64,000 bases of DNA from Deinococcus koreensis (GCF_002901445.1 NZ_PPPD01000001.1:744001-808000); one strand, 5' to 3'; positions 11,149 to 21,094 are shown, counted from the first letter of the stretch. Translations and numbers: made by a program. Notes: generated from the sequence alone by a model not told the origin.

Positions 11149-13542
11149 TCAGGAATGCATCGCAGCGCTGGTGGGTTTGGAGGTCATGCTGGCGTTGCGC
11201 CTAATTTGGAGTGCCAGTTCTCCCTGCCCAGCCCGTTCCAGCATGTTCAACACGTCCTCAAAAGTACTTAGATCGCCTTCGATTTCGCTGAGGTTGCTTA
11301 GTGCTAATCCCAAAGTACGGACGCTCCCTGTACCGCGAAGGCGCGTGATGGCCTGACGATAGAGGGCCGCAGCCTGGGCCAATTGGCCTTCAAGGTGAAG
11401 AAGCACCCCCCGGTTGACCAATGCCTGGGCATGACCCGGCAGATCGCCCGCTCGCTCTAAATCTTGAATCGCCCCATCAAGAAGTAGGGCTGCACCATGC
11501 GTATCACCTGTTTGCTCAAGCCTCATGGCGTAATTGAGCAGGATGGCCCCCCGAACATTCAGAAACCGCTCCGCCTGGGGCAGCACTTCCCGGAAGGCCT
11601 CGTCAGGTGCCGTGCCCAGGTGTGACCGTGCCCAGGCCACAAGCCCAAGCTCAGAGACGCGCTGCTCGTCTTCGCCCTCTATCTGCCAGAGATCGGCGGC
11701 TATCTGGCTGAACCGCCGCGCTTCCTCCCATTGCTGCCGGTTGCGCGCGGCGTGGGCCAGAACGCTAGCTGCACGAGCGGCCTCGGCTCCGCTGCCCGAT
11801 ACCCTGCCAGCCAGTTCAGCCGCATCCTCATTCCGGCCCATCCGCACCAGTGCCGTCGCTCGGGCCACCAGCGCCCCCACCATCTGCTGCTCGTGCGGGG
11901 TCAGGGTTTCCAGTCGTCTTAAAGCCTCGCTGTAGCGCCCAACCCCCAGCAGGGCCCAGGCGTGCTGCACGGCCAGTTCGGGGCGCTCAGCGAAGGCGTC
12001 CAGCAGCGCGGCGGCCTGCCCCGGGTACCCGCGCCTGAGCAGGGCGGCGGCGCGCAGGCTGGCGGCTCTCGCGGCGCGTTCCTCGTCGGCGTCTTCCCAG
12101 AGGTCACGGGCGGCGTCGTAGTCGGGCCAGGCGGCGCTCTCGGGCAGGGCGCGGGCCAGTTTCAGGTGCAGCAGCTTGGCGTGCACCGGCACCTGGGCCA
12201 GCTGCTCGCGGGCGGCGGCGGCGGCGTAGACGTGACCGCCCTCGGCCGTCAGGCCCTCCTGGGTCAGGTGCGAGAGGGCCAGCGCGAACTCGTCGGCGCT
12301 CAGGCCGGCGGCCTTGCGGGTGGCGCGCAGATCCGGGTGATCCTGCAGGGCCAGCATCAGGTAGGTGTCGCGGATGGGGCCGGGCAGGGCGCGCACGCGG
12401 GCGCCCTGGCGCACGTCCAGGGGCTGACCGCGCAGGGCGGCGGCGACCAGGGTGGGGTGGCCCTCGGTTCGCTCGAACAGGCCCGGATGCCCCCGCAGGT
12501 CGTGCGGATCCAGTACGTCCAGATGCAGATGCGTGTCGACGTCGAAGGGCGGGTGCAGGCGCGCGGTGACCACGATGGCGGCGCCGGGACGCTGGCGGGC
12601 GGCCAGCGCGATCACCGCCTGGGTGGCCTCGTCGATGGTGTCCCAGGCGTCGAAGGCCACGCGCAGCCGGGGGTCGCGCAGGGCGGCCAGGGCGGCGCCG
12701 GCGCCCGTGGGCGGGGTGCGCGTCAAGGGTTCCAGGGTGCCGTAGGGCAGCCCCGAGCGCGCGTGCAGCACCGTCCAGCCGCCCGTGCGCGACAGGGCTT
12801 CGAGCAGCGCCGTCTTGCCCATGCCGGCGTGCCCGCTGATCCAGGCGACCTGACCGGGCGGCAGGTGGGCCAGGGTCTCCAGATGGGCCTCCCGGCCCAC
12901 GAAGGGAGCGGGGGGCGGCGCGGGGGCGGCGTCCAGGTGCAGGCCCAGGTCGCGGGCCTCGCGCTCCACCTGGGCGGCGAGCGGGTGGCCGGTCAGGCTC
13001 AGGAGGTGGTGCAGTTTGGGCAGTTCCAGCTCGTCGGCGGGCGGGGCGCCGGGCAGGGTCAGGGCGCGGGCGGCCAGCTCGCCGGCCTCGGCCCCCTGAC
13101 CGTGGGCGGCGGCGTTGGAGGCCAGCGCGGTCAGGGCACCCCGAACCTCGCGGGCCACGGCCTCGCGGGTGTCGTAGACCCATTCCTCCAGGTCGGCTCC
13201 CAGGGGAATGGTCAGGGCGTCCAGAAAGGGGCCGCCGTACTCCCGCACGGCGTCGGCGGCGCGGCCCTGGCGGGCGGCCTCGCGCAGCGCACAGACGTCG
13301 CAGCGAATGCGGGACTCAACCCGGCTGCCGTCCTCGCGCAGCACGTCTCCCAGCCCACGCAGATGAACGAGATGCTGCGCCAGGGAATTCATGGGGTTGG
13401 CGGCCTCGGGCCAGAACAGCTCGGCCAGGCGCCGGCGCACCTGGGGCCCCTCGACACACAGATAGGCCAGGAGCAGCAACACCTTCTCCCGCCTGAAGGT
13501 CACGCCCTCCACGGACAGACCCCCCAGAGTCCGCAGATTCAT
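11149..13542 (-). CDS. SARP-like regulator: winged helix, AAA ATPase, TPR region
   Basis: 797 residues from the ATG at 13542, chosen because CACAAT sits six bases upstream and MNLRTLGGLSVEG is the usual N-terminus of this class. Order: winged helix (about 1-75), BTAD-like helical region (about 75-195), P-loop NTPase with GHAGMGKT at residues 237-244, then helical TPR-like repeats to the C-terminus. These MalT/SARP-type proteins are signal-responsive transcription activators. The C-terminal third (11150-11950) is visibly AT-richer than the ATPase part. The protease gene lies directly downstream. Confidence 0.8.
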   Translation of the reverse strand: MNLRTLGGLSVEGVTFRREKVLLLLAYLCVEGPQVRRRLAELFWPEAANPMNSLAQHLVHLRGLGDVLREDGSRVESRIRCDVCALREAARQGRAADAVREYGGPFLDALTIPLGADLEEWVYDTREAVAREVRGALTALASNAAAHGQGAEAGELAARALTLPGAPPADELELPKLHHLLSLTGHPLAAQVEREARDLGLHLDAAPAPPPAPFVGREAHLETLAHLPPGQVAWISGHAGMGKTALLEALSRTGGWTVLHARSGLPYGTLEPLTRTPPTGAGAALAALRDPRLRVAFDAWDTIDEATQAVIALAARQRPGAAIVVTARLHPPFDVDTHLHLDVLDPHDLRGHPGLFERTEGHPTLVAAALRGQPLDVRQGARVRALPGPIRDTYLMLALQDHPDLRATRKAAGLSADEFALALSHLTQEGLTAEGGHVYAAAAAREQLAQVPVHAKLLHLKLARALPESAAWPDYDAARDLWEDADEERAARAASLRAAALLRRGYPGQAAALLDAFAERPELAVQHAWALLGVGRYSEALRRLETLTPHEQQMVGALVARATALVRMGRNEDAAELAGRVSGSGAEAARAASVLAHAARNRQQWEEARRFSQIAADLWQIEGEDEQRVSELGLVAWARSHLGTAPDEAFREVLPQAERFLNVRGAILLNYAMRLEQTGDTHGAALLLDGAIQDLERAGDLPGHAQALVNRGVLLHLEGQLAQAAALYRQAITRLRGTGSVRTLGLALSNLSEIEGDLSTFEDVLNMLERAGQGELALQIRRNASMTSKPTSAAMHS

Positions 13543-13735
13543 GAGGGCATTGTGGGCGCCCCCACGGTTCGGCGCAATATGCCGGATCACGTATGAACCC
13601 GGTGCAGAACGGCGCTGGCGTGCGGGGTTTGCTGAACTGGGAGGGAGAAGTGCCGTGTGGGCCGCCGGGCCACGGGTGCCGGTGCCCCGCTGCCGCTCAG
13701 TGCAGGAGGTGGGCGGGAGGTGGAATCATGGGCGC

Positions 13736-14383
13736 ATGAGCCTGAGCTTCCCGCACGACGTCTCCCGCGCCCTGACCCCCGGCCACCCCAACTGGCCGGG
13801 CGACGCGCCCCTGGTGGTGCAGCCGGGGCTGCGGATCGCGGGCGGGGACTCCGTGAACACGGGCATCCTGAGCACCTCCACGCACACCGGCACCCACGTG
13901 GACGCCCCCTGGCACTACGACGACGCGGGCGCGCGGCTGGAGGCCATACCGCTGGACGTGTGGGTGGGGCCGTGCCGCGTGCTGGACGTGCGGGGGCGGG
14001 CCGAGGACGGCCTGATTCCCGGAAGCGTGCTGGAGGGCCTGCCGCAGCAGCTCCCCGCCCGACTGCTGCTGCACACCGGCCAGCCCGCGCACTGGGCGCA
14101 GTTTCCGCGCGACTTCGTGGCCCTGGCTCCGGCGCTGATCCACGCCGCCGCCGCCCGTGGCGTGCGCCTGATCGGCACGGACAGCCCCAGCGTCGATCCG
14201 CTGGAGAGCAAGGCGCTGGACGCCCACGGGGCCTGCCGGGACACGGGCGTGCTGATCCTGGAGGGCCTGAACCTGAGTGCCGTGCCCGGCGGGGACTATG
14301 GCCTGGTCTGCCTGCCCCTGCCGCTCTCCGGCGCGGACGGCGCCCCGGCGCGGGCGATCCTGCTGCCGGCGGGCACCCTCTAG
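13736..14383 (+). CDS. kynB: Kynurenine formamidase
   Basis: 215 residues, the size of bacterial KynB. The cyclase-family metal motif STHTGTHVDAPWHYDD is at about residues 45-60, and the GTDSPSVDPLESKALDAHGA block (about 145-165) is typical of KynB. It hydrolyses N-formylkynurenine in the tryptophan-to-kynurenine route. The ATG at 13736 follows GGGAGG at 13715-13720; the open frame upstream is unlikely to be coding. No other kynurenine-pathway gene lies nearby. Confidence 0.87.
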   Translation: MSLSFPHDVSRALTPGHPNWPGDAPLVVQPGLRIAGGDSVNTGILSTSTHTGTHVDAPWHYDDAGARLEAIPLDVWVGPCRVLDVRGRAEDGLIPGSVLEGLPQQLPARLLLHTGQPAHWAQFPRDFVALAPALIHAAAARGVRLIGTDSPSVDPLESKALDAHGACRDTGVLILEGLNLSAVPGGDYGLVCLPLPLSGADGAPARAILLPAGTL

Positions 14384-14395
14384 GACGAGCGCCCT

Positions 14396-14866
14396 CTAGG
14401 AGAAGCCGAAGCGCTCCAGCACCGCCGCCGGCGTGCGCCTGGGGCGCCCCGACACCGGATCGACCCAGACCCAGTCGGTGCGGCACTCGGTCAGCCGCAC
14501 GCCGGCCGGGGGATCGGCGGCGTTCACGCGGTCAATGGTGTACACGCGGACGCTCCGCACGCCCGCACTCTCGGTGAGCAGGGTGCGGACGCGCAGGCGG
14601 TCGCCCAGCACGGCGGGCAGGTGGTAGGTGATGCGGTGCTCGCGGGCCACCGGCACGGCGCCCAGCGCGCTCAGGGCGGGGGTGTCCAGGCCCAGGCGGG
14701 AGGCGTGCGCGCGGGCGACCTGCTCGCACCACGCCAGATACACCACGTTGTTGACGTGGTTCATCTCATCGAGGTCGCTGTCCTGCACGGTCAGCCCCAG
14801 TTCGTGGCGGCGCGCCTCCGGAAGCGCTTCCCAGTCGGCGTGCGCCCCGGGCAACTCCAGGCTCAT
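14396..14866 (-). CDS. 4HBT hot-dog thioesterase (acyl-ACP/acyl-CoA type)
   Basis: 156 residues. The hot-dog motif DSDLDEMNHVNNVVYLAWCE at about residues 29-48 is typical of acyl-ACP thioesterase-like proteins. Its ATG overlaps the stop of the pterin dehydratase gene (ATGA, 14863-14866), so the two form a coupled pair. The substrate is not predictable. It converges on kynB with a 12-base gap. Confidence 0.82.
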   Translation of the reverse strand: MSLELPGAHADWEALPEARRHELGLTVQDSDLDEMNHVNNVVYLAWCEQVARAHASRLGLDTPALSALGAVPVAREHRITYHLPAVLGDRLRVRTLLTESAGVRSVRVYTIDRVNAADPPAGVRLTECRTDWVWVDPVSGRPRRTPAAVLERFGFS

Positions 14867-15174
14867 TCGCCCAGCAGGCCGTTGACCGCCCCGGCCCCCT
14901 GGATGTCCCGCTCGGTCACGCCCCCGGCGTCGTGCGTGAAGTAGTTGAGCCGGACGCGCCTGTAAAAAATGAAGATGTCCGGGTGGTGGTTCTGTTCCTC
15001 GGCCAGCGCGGCGACCCGCACGGCGAAATCCACGCCCGCCTGGTAGCTGTCGAAGGTGACTTCACGCCACAGACGGCCGTCGTCGCCCCACCAGCCGGCG
15101 GGCTTGCGGGCCTGCACGTCGCCGTCGGAGAGTTTGCGATCCGGGTCGTAGCCCATGCGGGGGTCGTAGGTCAT
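14863..15174 (-). CDS. phhB: Pterin-4a-carbinolamine dehydratase
   Basis: 103 residues. It carries the family motif EEQNHHPDIFIFY (about 59-71) and the C-terminal THDAGGVTERDI (about 79-90), matching PCD/DCoH-type dehydratases that recycle tetrahydropterin after aromatic amino-acid hydroxylation. TAGCAT lies six bases before the ATG, so it is probably leaderless. No phenylalanine hydroxylase gene is visible in the window. Confidence 0.87.
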   Translation of the reverse strand: MTYDPRMGYDPDRKLSDGDVQARKPAGWWGDDGRLWREVTFDSYQAGVDFAVRVAALAEEQNHHPDIFIFYRRVRLNYFTHDAGGVTERDIQGAGAVNGLLGE

Positions 15175-15352
15175 GGCCCCATGCTAAGGACGTCGCCGCT
15201 GACATGACGAGCGTCCGGGAGGACGCCGGAATCTCTCCATTCCCGCTGCGACGTCCTTTTCACGGTACCCGCTCCGCCCGGTTAATCGAAAGCTTAACTT
15301 CGACCTCCCTGGGTGCGGAGGCGGGCGCCCGCAGGGCGTCACCCGACACCCA

Positions 15353-15369
15353 TTCCGCTCTGCACATAA
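15353..15369. promoter_or_regulatory. Possible degenerate RDRM upstream of mutS
   Basis: TTCCGCTCTGCACATAA has a perfect right half-site (ACATAA) and a weaker left half (TTCCG for TTAYG) at the right 17-bp length, 23 bases before the mutS ATG. mutS is listed among RDR-regulon members in other Deinococcus, which is the main reason to note it. Confidence 0.35.
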
Positions 15370-15392
15370 CGCTCTGCGCTATCCTGCCCCCT

Positions 15393-18002
15393 ATGCGGGC
15401 CCAGCCAGCGCAAAGTGTTCTCAAAGGTACCGGCAGCGGCGCCCTGCCGCCCATGCTGGAGCAGTACGTCCGGATGCGCGACGAGGTCGCGGCGCAGCTC
15501 CCCCACGCCATCCTGCTCTTCCAGGTCGGTGACTTCTACGAGACCTTCGGCGAGGACGCCGAGCGCGCCTCGCGGCTGCTGGGGCTGGTGCTGACCCACA
15601 AGAGTTCCAGGGATTTCAGCACCCCGATGTCGGGGATTCCGCTGCGGGCGCTGGACTCGCACGTGGAGCGGCTGCTGGCGGCGGGCCTGTGCGTGGCGGT
15701 GGCCGACCAGATCGAGGAGCCGGGCAGCGGGCTGGTGGAGCGCAAGGTCACGCAGCTGCTGACGCCCGGCACGGTCACCGAGGAGCGCCACCTGAGCGTG
15801 GACGAGAACTACCTCGCGGCGGTCGCCACCGGGGACGGCTACGCGCTGGCCCTGCTGGACGTCAGCACGGGCGAGTTCCGCTGCGCCGCCTTCCACACCC
15901 GCGCGGCGCTCTACGACGAACTCTCGCGCTGGCGGGCGCGCGAGGTGCTGCTCTCGCCGGAACTCGCCGGCAACGCGGCGCTGCTCGCGGACTTCCAGGG
16001 CCGCTTCCCGGTCATGCTCTCGCCGGCCAACTTCGGGGAGGAGGGCTGCTGCGCCGAGCTGGTCGCCGCGCTGGGCGAGGTGCCGGGCACGCTGGGCTCA
16101 TCGGCGCTGCGGCGGGCCTGCGGAGCGGTGCTGGGCTACGCCCGCGTGACCCAGCAGGGGCAACTGGAGATGGTGCGCCGGGTGGTGCGCTTCGAGCCCG
16201 GCGCGCACATGCGGCTGCCCGAGTCGGCGGTGCGGGCGCTGGAGGTCTTCACGCCGCAGTCGCCGCAGGGCGTGACCCTGATGGACGTGCTGTGCCAGAC
16301 CCGCACGGCCGGCGGGCGCCGGCGGCTGCGCGCCTGGCTGCGCTCTCCCCTGCTGGACGAACTGAGCATCCGCGCCCGGCTGGACGGGGTGGAGGCCCTG
16401 ACCCGCGCCGCCGACCTGCGCGGGGGGGTGCGGTCGCTGCTGTACCGCGCGCACGACCTCGAACGCCTCGCCGCGCGGGTCGCCACGCGCCGCTCCGGCC
16501 CCCGCGAGGTCGCCGCGCTGGCCCGCACCCTGGAACTGCTGCCCGAGGCCACCCGGCTGTTGGACGGCCAGGGCGGCCTGCTGGGCACCCTCTGCGCGCG
16601 GCTCGGGGGGCTGCCGGACGTGGTCACCCGCATCCGCGCCGCGCTGGTCGACGACCCGCCCCTGCGGCTGGGCGACGGCGGCCTGATCCGGGACGGCTTC
16701 CACGCGGGCCTGGACGAACTGCGCGCCGAGGCGCTGGGGCACCGGGCCTGGCTGGCCGAACTGGAGAGCAGCGAGCGGGCGCGCACCGGCATCGGCAACC
16801 TCAAGGTCGGCTACACCACCGTCTTCGGCTACTTTCTGGAGGTCACCGGGCCGCACCTGGGTAAGGTGCCCGCCGACTACCGGCAGGTCGCCACCCTGAA
16901 AGACCGCGCGCGCTTCACCCGCCCGGATCTGCGCGAACGCGAGCGCGAGATCGCCCGCCTGGACACGGCCGCCGGGCGGCTGGAGGTCGAGGCCTTCACC
17001 GAGCTGCGCGACTCGCTCGCCGCCCACGCCGAGGCGCTGTCCGAGGCGGCGGGCGCCCTGTCGGAACTGGACGTGCTCTCGGCGCTGGCGGAGATCGCCG
17101 TGGACTGCTCGTGGGTGCGCCCCCAGACCACCCCGGACGCCGAATTGACGCTGACCCAGGCGCGGCATCCGGTGGTCGAGCAGGCGACGGGCGGCAAATT
17201 CGTGCCCAACGACGCCCGGCTGGACGGCGGCCGCTTCGTGCTGCTGCTCACCGGGCCGAACATGGCGGGCAAGAGCACCTACCTCCGCACCGTGGCGATC
17301 TGCGCGCTGCTGCACCAGATCGGCTCCTTCGTCCCCGCCGACCAGGCCGAGCTGCCGGTGTACGACGCCATCCACACCCGCATCGGCGCCAGCGACGACC
17401 TGGCGGGCGGCCGCTCCACCTTCATGGTCGAGATGAGCGAGCTGGCGGCCATCCTGCACGGCGCGACCCACCGCAGCCTGGTGATCCTGGACGAGGTCGG
17501 GCGCGGCACCTCCACGCTGGACGGCCTCGCCATCGCGCAGGCGGCGCTGGAGCACCTGCATGTCACGCGGGCCCATACGCTGTTCGCCACGCACTACTTC
17601 GAACTCACGCGGCTGGAGGCCGAGCATCCGGGGCTGATCAACCTGCACGTGGCCGCCGAGGAGGACGCCGCGCTGAACGGCGGCGTGGGCGGCCTGACCT
17701 TCTACCATCAGGTCGTGCCCGGCGCCGCCCGCCAGAGCTACGGCGTGGAGGTCGCCCGGCTGGCCGGCCTGCCCGCCCCCGTGACCGCCCGCGCGGCGCG
17801 GCTGCTCACCGCCCTGAACACCGGCGGCGACGACCGCACCCTGGTGCGCGAGCTGGCGGCCCTGGATCTCTCGCGCCTCACGCCCATGGGGGCGCTGGAG
17901 GTGCTGCACCGCTGGCAACGGGAGGCGGCCGAGGGCGGGGGGCCGAGGGCCGAGGGCTGGACGGTTCAGTCCGAGCCGGTTCAGCCGGAAGAAGCCTCGT
18001 GA
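15393..18002 (+). CDS. mutS: DNA mismatch repair protein MutS
   Basis: 869 residues from the ATG at 15393; TATCCT lies seven bases upstream (leaderless), and the open frame further upstream looks non-coding. Mismatch-recognition Phe-x-Glu is GDFYE (F48, E50). The ATPase has Walker A GPNMAGKST (about 620), Walker B VILDEVGRGTST and FATHYFELT. It recognises mismatches and loops and recruits MutL (the mutL gene is at 21203). The last residues (EGGGPRAEGWTVQ) come from a low-complexity purine-rich repeat like the one at fpg. The following oxidase gene starts within the stop (GTGA). Confidence 0.97.
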   Translation: MRAQPAQSVLKGTGSGALPPMLEQYVRMRDEVAAQLPHAILLFQVGDFYETFGEDAERASRLLGLVLTHKSSRDFSTPMSGIPLRALDSHVERLLAAGLCVAVADQIEEPGSGLVERKVTQLLTPGTVTEERHLSVDENYLAAVATGDGYALALLDVSTGEFRCAAFHTRAALYDELSRWRAREVLLSPELAGNAALLADFQGRFPVMLSPANFGEEGCCAELVAALGEVPGTLGSSALRRACGAVLGYARVTQQGQLEMVRRVVRFEPGAHMRLPESAVRALEVFTPQSPQGVTLMDVLCQTRTAGGRRRLRAWLRSPLLDELSIRARLDGVEALTRAADLRGGVRSLLYRAHDLERLAARVATRRSGPREVAALARTLELLPEATRLLDGQGGLLGTLCARLGGLPDVVTRIRAALVDDPPLRLGDGGLIRDGFHAGLDELRAEALGHRAWLAELESSERARTGIGNLKVGYTTVFGYFLEVTGPHLGKVPADYRQVATLKDRARFTRPDLREREREIARLDTAAGRLEVEAFTELRDSLAAHAEALSEAAGALSELDVLSALAEIAVDCSWVRPQTTPDAELTLTQARHPVVEQATGGKFVPNDARLDGGRFVLLLTGPNMAGKSTYLRTVAICALLHQIGSFVPADQAELPVYDAIHTRIGASDDLAGGRSTFMVEMSELAAILHGATHRSLVILDEVGRGTSTLDGLAIAQAALEHLHVTRAHTLFATHYFELTRLEAEHPGLINLHVAAEEDAALNGGVGGLTFYHQVVPGAARQSYGVEVARLAGLPAPVTARAARLLTALNTGGDDRTLVRELAALDLSRLTPMGALEVLHRWQREAAEGGGPRAEGWTVQSEPVQPEEAS

Positions 18003-19366
18003 AGCCGGAGGCGCTGGCCGCGCTGCAGGCCCGCTTCGCCGAGCAGCTCTCCACCGCGCCGGCCATCCTGCAGGCCCACGGACGCGACGAGAGCCACCCC
18101 ACGGTTCACCCGCCGCACGCGGTGCTCTTCGCCCGGAGCGAGACCGACGTGGTGGACGCGCTGGGCCTCGCCTCCGCGCACGGCTTCCCGGTCACGCCTT
18201 TCGCGGTGGGCAGCTCGCTGGAGGGGCAGGTCATCCCGGTGCAGGGCGGGCTCTCGCTGGACGTGAGCTCCATGAACGCCGTGCTCGCCCTCGAGCCGGG
18301 CGGCTTCCAGGCCACCGTGCAGCCCGGCGTGACCTATCCGGAACTCAACCGCCGCTCCCGGCCCCACGGGCTGTTCTTCCCGGTCGATCCGGGCGCCGAG
18401 GCCTCCTTAGGCGGCATGGCCTCCACCAACGCCTCGGGCACCGGCGCCGTGCGCTACGGCACCACCCGCGACAACGTACTGGAACTGCGCGTGGCCCTCA
18501 TGGACGGCTCGGTGATCCGCGTGGGCAGCAAGGCCCGCAAGACCAGCGCCGGCTACGACCTGAAGCACCTGTTCATCGGCGCCGAGGGCACGCTGGGCGT
18601 GATCACGGAACTGACCGTGAAGCTCTGGCCGCTGCCGGGGCACGTGGCCGTGCTGCGGGGGCATTTTCCGGGCGTGGAGGCGGCGGCGACCTGCGCCGTG
18701 CAGGTGATGGGCGCTGCGCTGAGCCCGGAGCGCCTGGAGCTGATGGACGCCGAGCTGATGCGCGCCGTGAACCGCCATGAGGGCGCCGCGTATCCGGAGG
18801 CGCCGACGCTCTGGATCGAACTCGCCTCGTCCAGCGCAGTGGGGCTGGGAGAAGCGCTGGGCCTGTGCTCCGAGATCATGGCGGACTCTGGCGGGGGGGG
18901 GCTGGAGGTCGCCCGCTCGGCCGCCGACCGCGCCGCCCTGTGGGAGGCCCGGCACCACGCCTACTACGCGCTGGGCGCCCTGTACCCGGGGCACGACCGC
19001 CTGAGCACGGACATCTGCGTGCCGCTGCAGCATCTGCCCGGCATCATCGGCTTCTCGCGGGCGCTGGCCGGTCAGGAGGGCCTGCACGCCAGTTTCGTGG
19101 GCCACGTGGGCGACGGCAATTTCCACGTGCTGTTCCACGCCCCGCCGGACGACGGGGCCACCTGGGCGCGCATCCACGGCGTCTACGACCGCATGATCGG
19201 AGAGGCCCTGGCGCTGGGCGGCACCTGCTCCGGCGAGCACGGCATCGGCCTGCACAAGCGGGCGCACCTGGCCCGCGAACACGGGGACACCCTGGCGCTC
19301 ATGCGCGCCATCAAAGCGCTGCTCGACCCAAGCGGGCTGCTCAACCCGGGCAAGATCCTGCCCTGA
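17999..19366 (+). CDS. FAD-linked oxidase, GlcD/D-lactate dehydrogenase type
   Basis: 455 residues starting at GTG 17999, which overlaps the mutS stop; the frame is open further upstream but only as a shadow of mutS. FAD-binding PCMH features are PFAVGSSLEGQ (about 63-73) and GGMASTNASGTGAVRYG (about 138-154). The C-terminal half has HVGDGNFHVLF and CSGEHGIGLHKRAHL, diagnostic of the D-lactate/glycolate dehydrogenase family. Probably oxidises a 2-hydroxyacid and feeds electrons to the membrane chain. Confidence 0.9.
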   Translation: MKPEALAALQARFAEQLSTAPAILQAHGRDESHPTVHPPHAVLFARSETDVVDALGLASAHGFPVTPFAVGSSLEGQVIPVQGGLSLDVSSMNAVLALEPGGFQATVQPGVTYPELNRRSRPHGLFFPVDPGAEASLGGMASTNASGTGAVRYGTTRDNVLELRVALMDGSVIRVGSKARKTSAGYDLKHLFIGAEGTLGVITELTVKLWPLPGHVAVLRGHFPGVEAAATCAVQVMGAALSPERLELMDAELMRAVNRHEGAAYPEAPTLWIELASSSAVGLGEALGLCSEIMADSGGGGLEVARSAADRAALWEARHHAYYALGALYPGHDRLSTDICVPLQHLPGIIGFSRALAGQEGLHASFVGHVGDGNFHVLFHAPPDDGATWARIHGVYDRMIGEALALGGTCSGEHGIGLHKRAHLAREHGDTLALMRAIKALLDPSGLLNPGKILP

Positions 19367-19585
19367 GCACGGGTTCGCTCGTCCAGCCCCCAGAAGCCAG
19401 CCGCCGCCGGTCGAGCAGAGAAATGACCGGCCGCACAGCTCTGCCGGGACAGGTGAGCCACGGCGGATGAAAAGAGCGCCCGGCCCGATTGACCCTCCCC
19501 TCACGAGGACGGGAGGGAGGCGCCGGACAGTGGTCAGAGTGTGACGCCCACCCCGAGTGCGCGGCGTGACGCAGGAGGCCCCCCG

Positions 19586-21094
19586 ATGCCCGACCCCCCT
19601 GATGCCCGACCCCCTGGTGACGATCCTATGACCCCGCTCCCCCCGCCCCTTTCCCGGCGCCGCCCGGGTCTGGCGCTGCTGCTGGGCGCCCTGCTGTGTG
19701 CCTGCGATCAGGCGCCCGCCGGTACGGCCCCGCCGACCCCGGAGCCGCCCGTTCAGGCCTCGCCGCAGACCAACTGGGAGAAACTCTTCAACGGCACCGA
19801 TCTCCGCGGCTGGTCGGCCTGGTTCCCATCGAGCGGCAGGGGCGGCGATCCCAGGGGCGTGTTCAAGGTCGAGGACGGGGCGCTGCACGTCCTGGATCTG
19901 CCGCCGTCCGGCGCCGAGCAGGAATTCGGCTATCTGGCGACCGACCAGCTCCACAAGGATTACCGGCTGCGGCTGGAGTACCGCTGGGGCGGCAAGAAGT
20001 TCGCCCCGCGCGCGACGGAGCCCCGCGACGCTGGGCTGCTCTACCACGTCAGCGGCCCCGATCAGATCTGGCCCCAGGGGCTGGAGTTCCAGATCATGGA
20101 GGGCAGCACGGGCGACCTCTGGACGCTGGACGGCACCAACTTCAGCAGCACCGTGCAGGACGCCAATGCCGCCGAGCTGCAGTACGACCCCCTGGGCCGG
20201 GCGCACACCACGGCGTTCGGTGACGACAGCTACAAGCGCCTGATCCGCAGCGGCACCCCCCCGGAGCAGGCGCAGGGCTGGAACGCGCTGGAGCTGGTCG
20301 TCTCCGGAGATCAGGTCGTGCAGATCGTGGGCGGTCAGGTGGCGGCCCGCGCTTCCCGGCTGCGCGGCGCCGACGGCTCGCCGCTGACCGGCGGGCGCAT
20401 CCTGCTGCAGGCCGAGGGGGCCGAGGTGTATTACCGCGCCATTGAGCTGAGGCCCCTGGCCTACACCCCACCCCCCGCCGGGGCGACGGTGCTGCTGGGC
20501 AGCGGCCCCGGCGCCAGCGCGGCCGCGTGGCAGGGCCGCACGGGCGCCCCCGCCGACTGGCCGGTGCAGGACGGCGCCATGACGGTGCGCCCGGCCAGTC
20601 TTCAGGTCGGCGGGAAGGCCGTGAGCAACGACATCCGCACCCGCGAGGCCTACGGCGATCTGCGGCTGCATCTGGAATTCCAGCTGCCGGTCACGCCCGG
20701 CGCCCTGCCCGAACAGGATCGGGGCAACAGCGGCGTGTACCTGCAGGGCCGCTACGAGCTGCAGCTGCTCGATTCCTTCGGGGGCGCGCTGAGCGGCAAG
20801 AACGATCTGGGCGCCATCTACGGCCAGCGCGACGCCAGCAGCAACGCCGCCCTTCCCGCCGGCACCTGGCAGACCTACGACGTCGAGTTCCGCGCCGCCC
20901 GCTGGCAGGGCGGCCGGAAGACCGACGACGCCCGCATGACGGTCTGGCTCAACGGCGAGAAGGTGCAGGACGACGTGCCCCTGAGCGCCAGCACCTTCCT
21001 GGGCGAGCCCGAGGCCGACACGCCGGGGCCGCTGGTGCTGCAGGATCACGGCAACCGGGTACAGTTCCGCAACATCTGGCTGCTGCCGCGTTAG
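19586..21094 (+). CDS. Lipoprotein with two DUF1080 (3-keto-disaccharide hydrolase-like) domains
   Basis: 502 residues from the ATG at 19586, supported by GCAGGAGG seven bases upstream; an in-frame ATG at 19628 (MTPLPPPLS) is the alternative. A signal segment ends LLCAC, a lipobox, so it is probably membrane-anchored. Domain 1 begins NWEKLFNGTDLRGWSAW, the classical DUF1080 entry; domain 2 begins near residue 310 and has RGNSGVYLQGRYELQLLDSFG. The fold is lectin-like and usually acts on sugars outside the cell. No sugar operon is adjacent. Confidence 0.83.
   Translation: MPDPPDARPPGDDPMTPLPPPLSRRRPGLALLLGALLCACDQAPAGTAPPTPEPPVQASPQTNWEKLFNGTDLRGWSAWFPSSGRGGDPRGVFKVEDGALHVLDLPPSGAEQEFGYLATDQLHKDYRLRLEYRWGGKKFAPRATEPRDAGLLYHVSGPDQIWPQGLEFQIMEGSTGDLWTLDGTNFSSTVQDANAAELQYDPLGRAHTTAFGDDSYKRLIRSGTPPEQAQGWNALELVVSGDQVVQIVGGQVAARASRLRGADGSPLTGGRILLQAEGAEVYYRAIELRPLAYTPPPAGATVLLGSGPGASAAAWQGRTGAPADWPVQDGAMTVRPASLQVGGKAVSNDIRTREAYGDLRLHLEFQLPVTPGALPEQDRGNSGVYLQGRYELQLLDSFGGALSGKNDLGAIYGQRDASSNAALPAGTWQTYDVEFRAARWQGGRKTDDARMTVWLNGEKVQDDVPLSASTFLGEPEADTPGPLVLQDHGNRVQFRNIWLLPR

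Noticed and set aside
15204..15392. N-terminal extension of MutS
   Set aside because: The 63 extra residues do not resemble MutS, and a -10 box lies just before ATG 15393.
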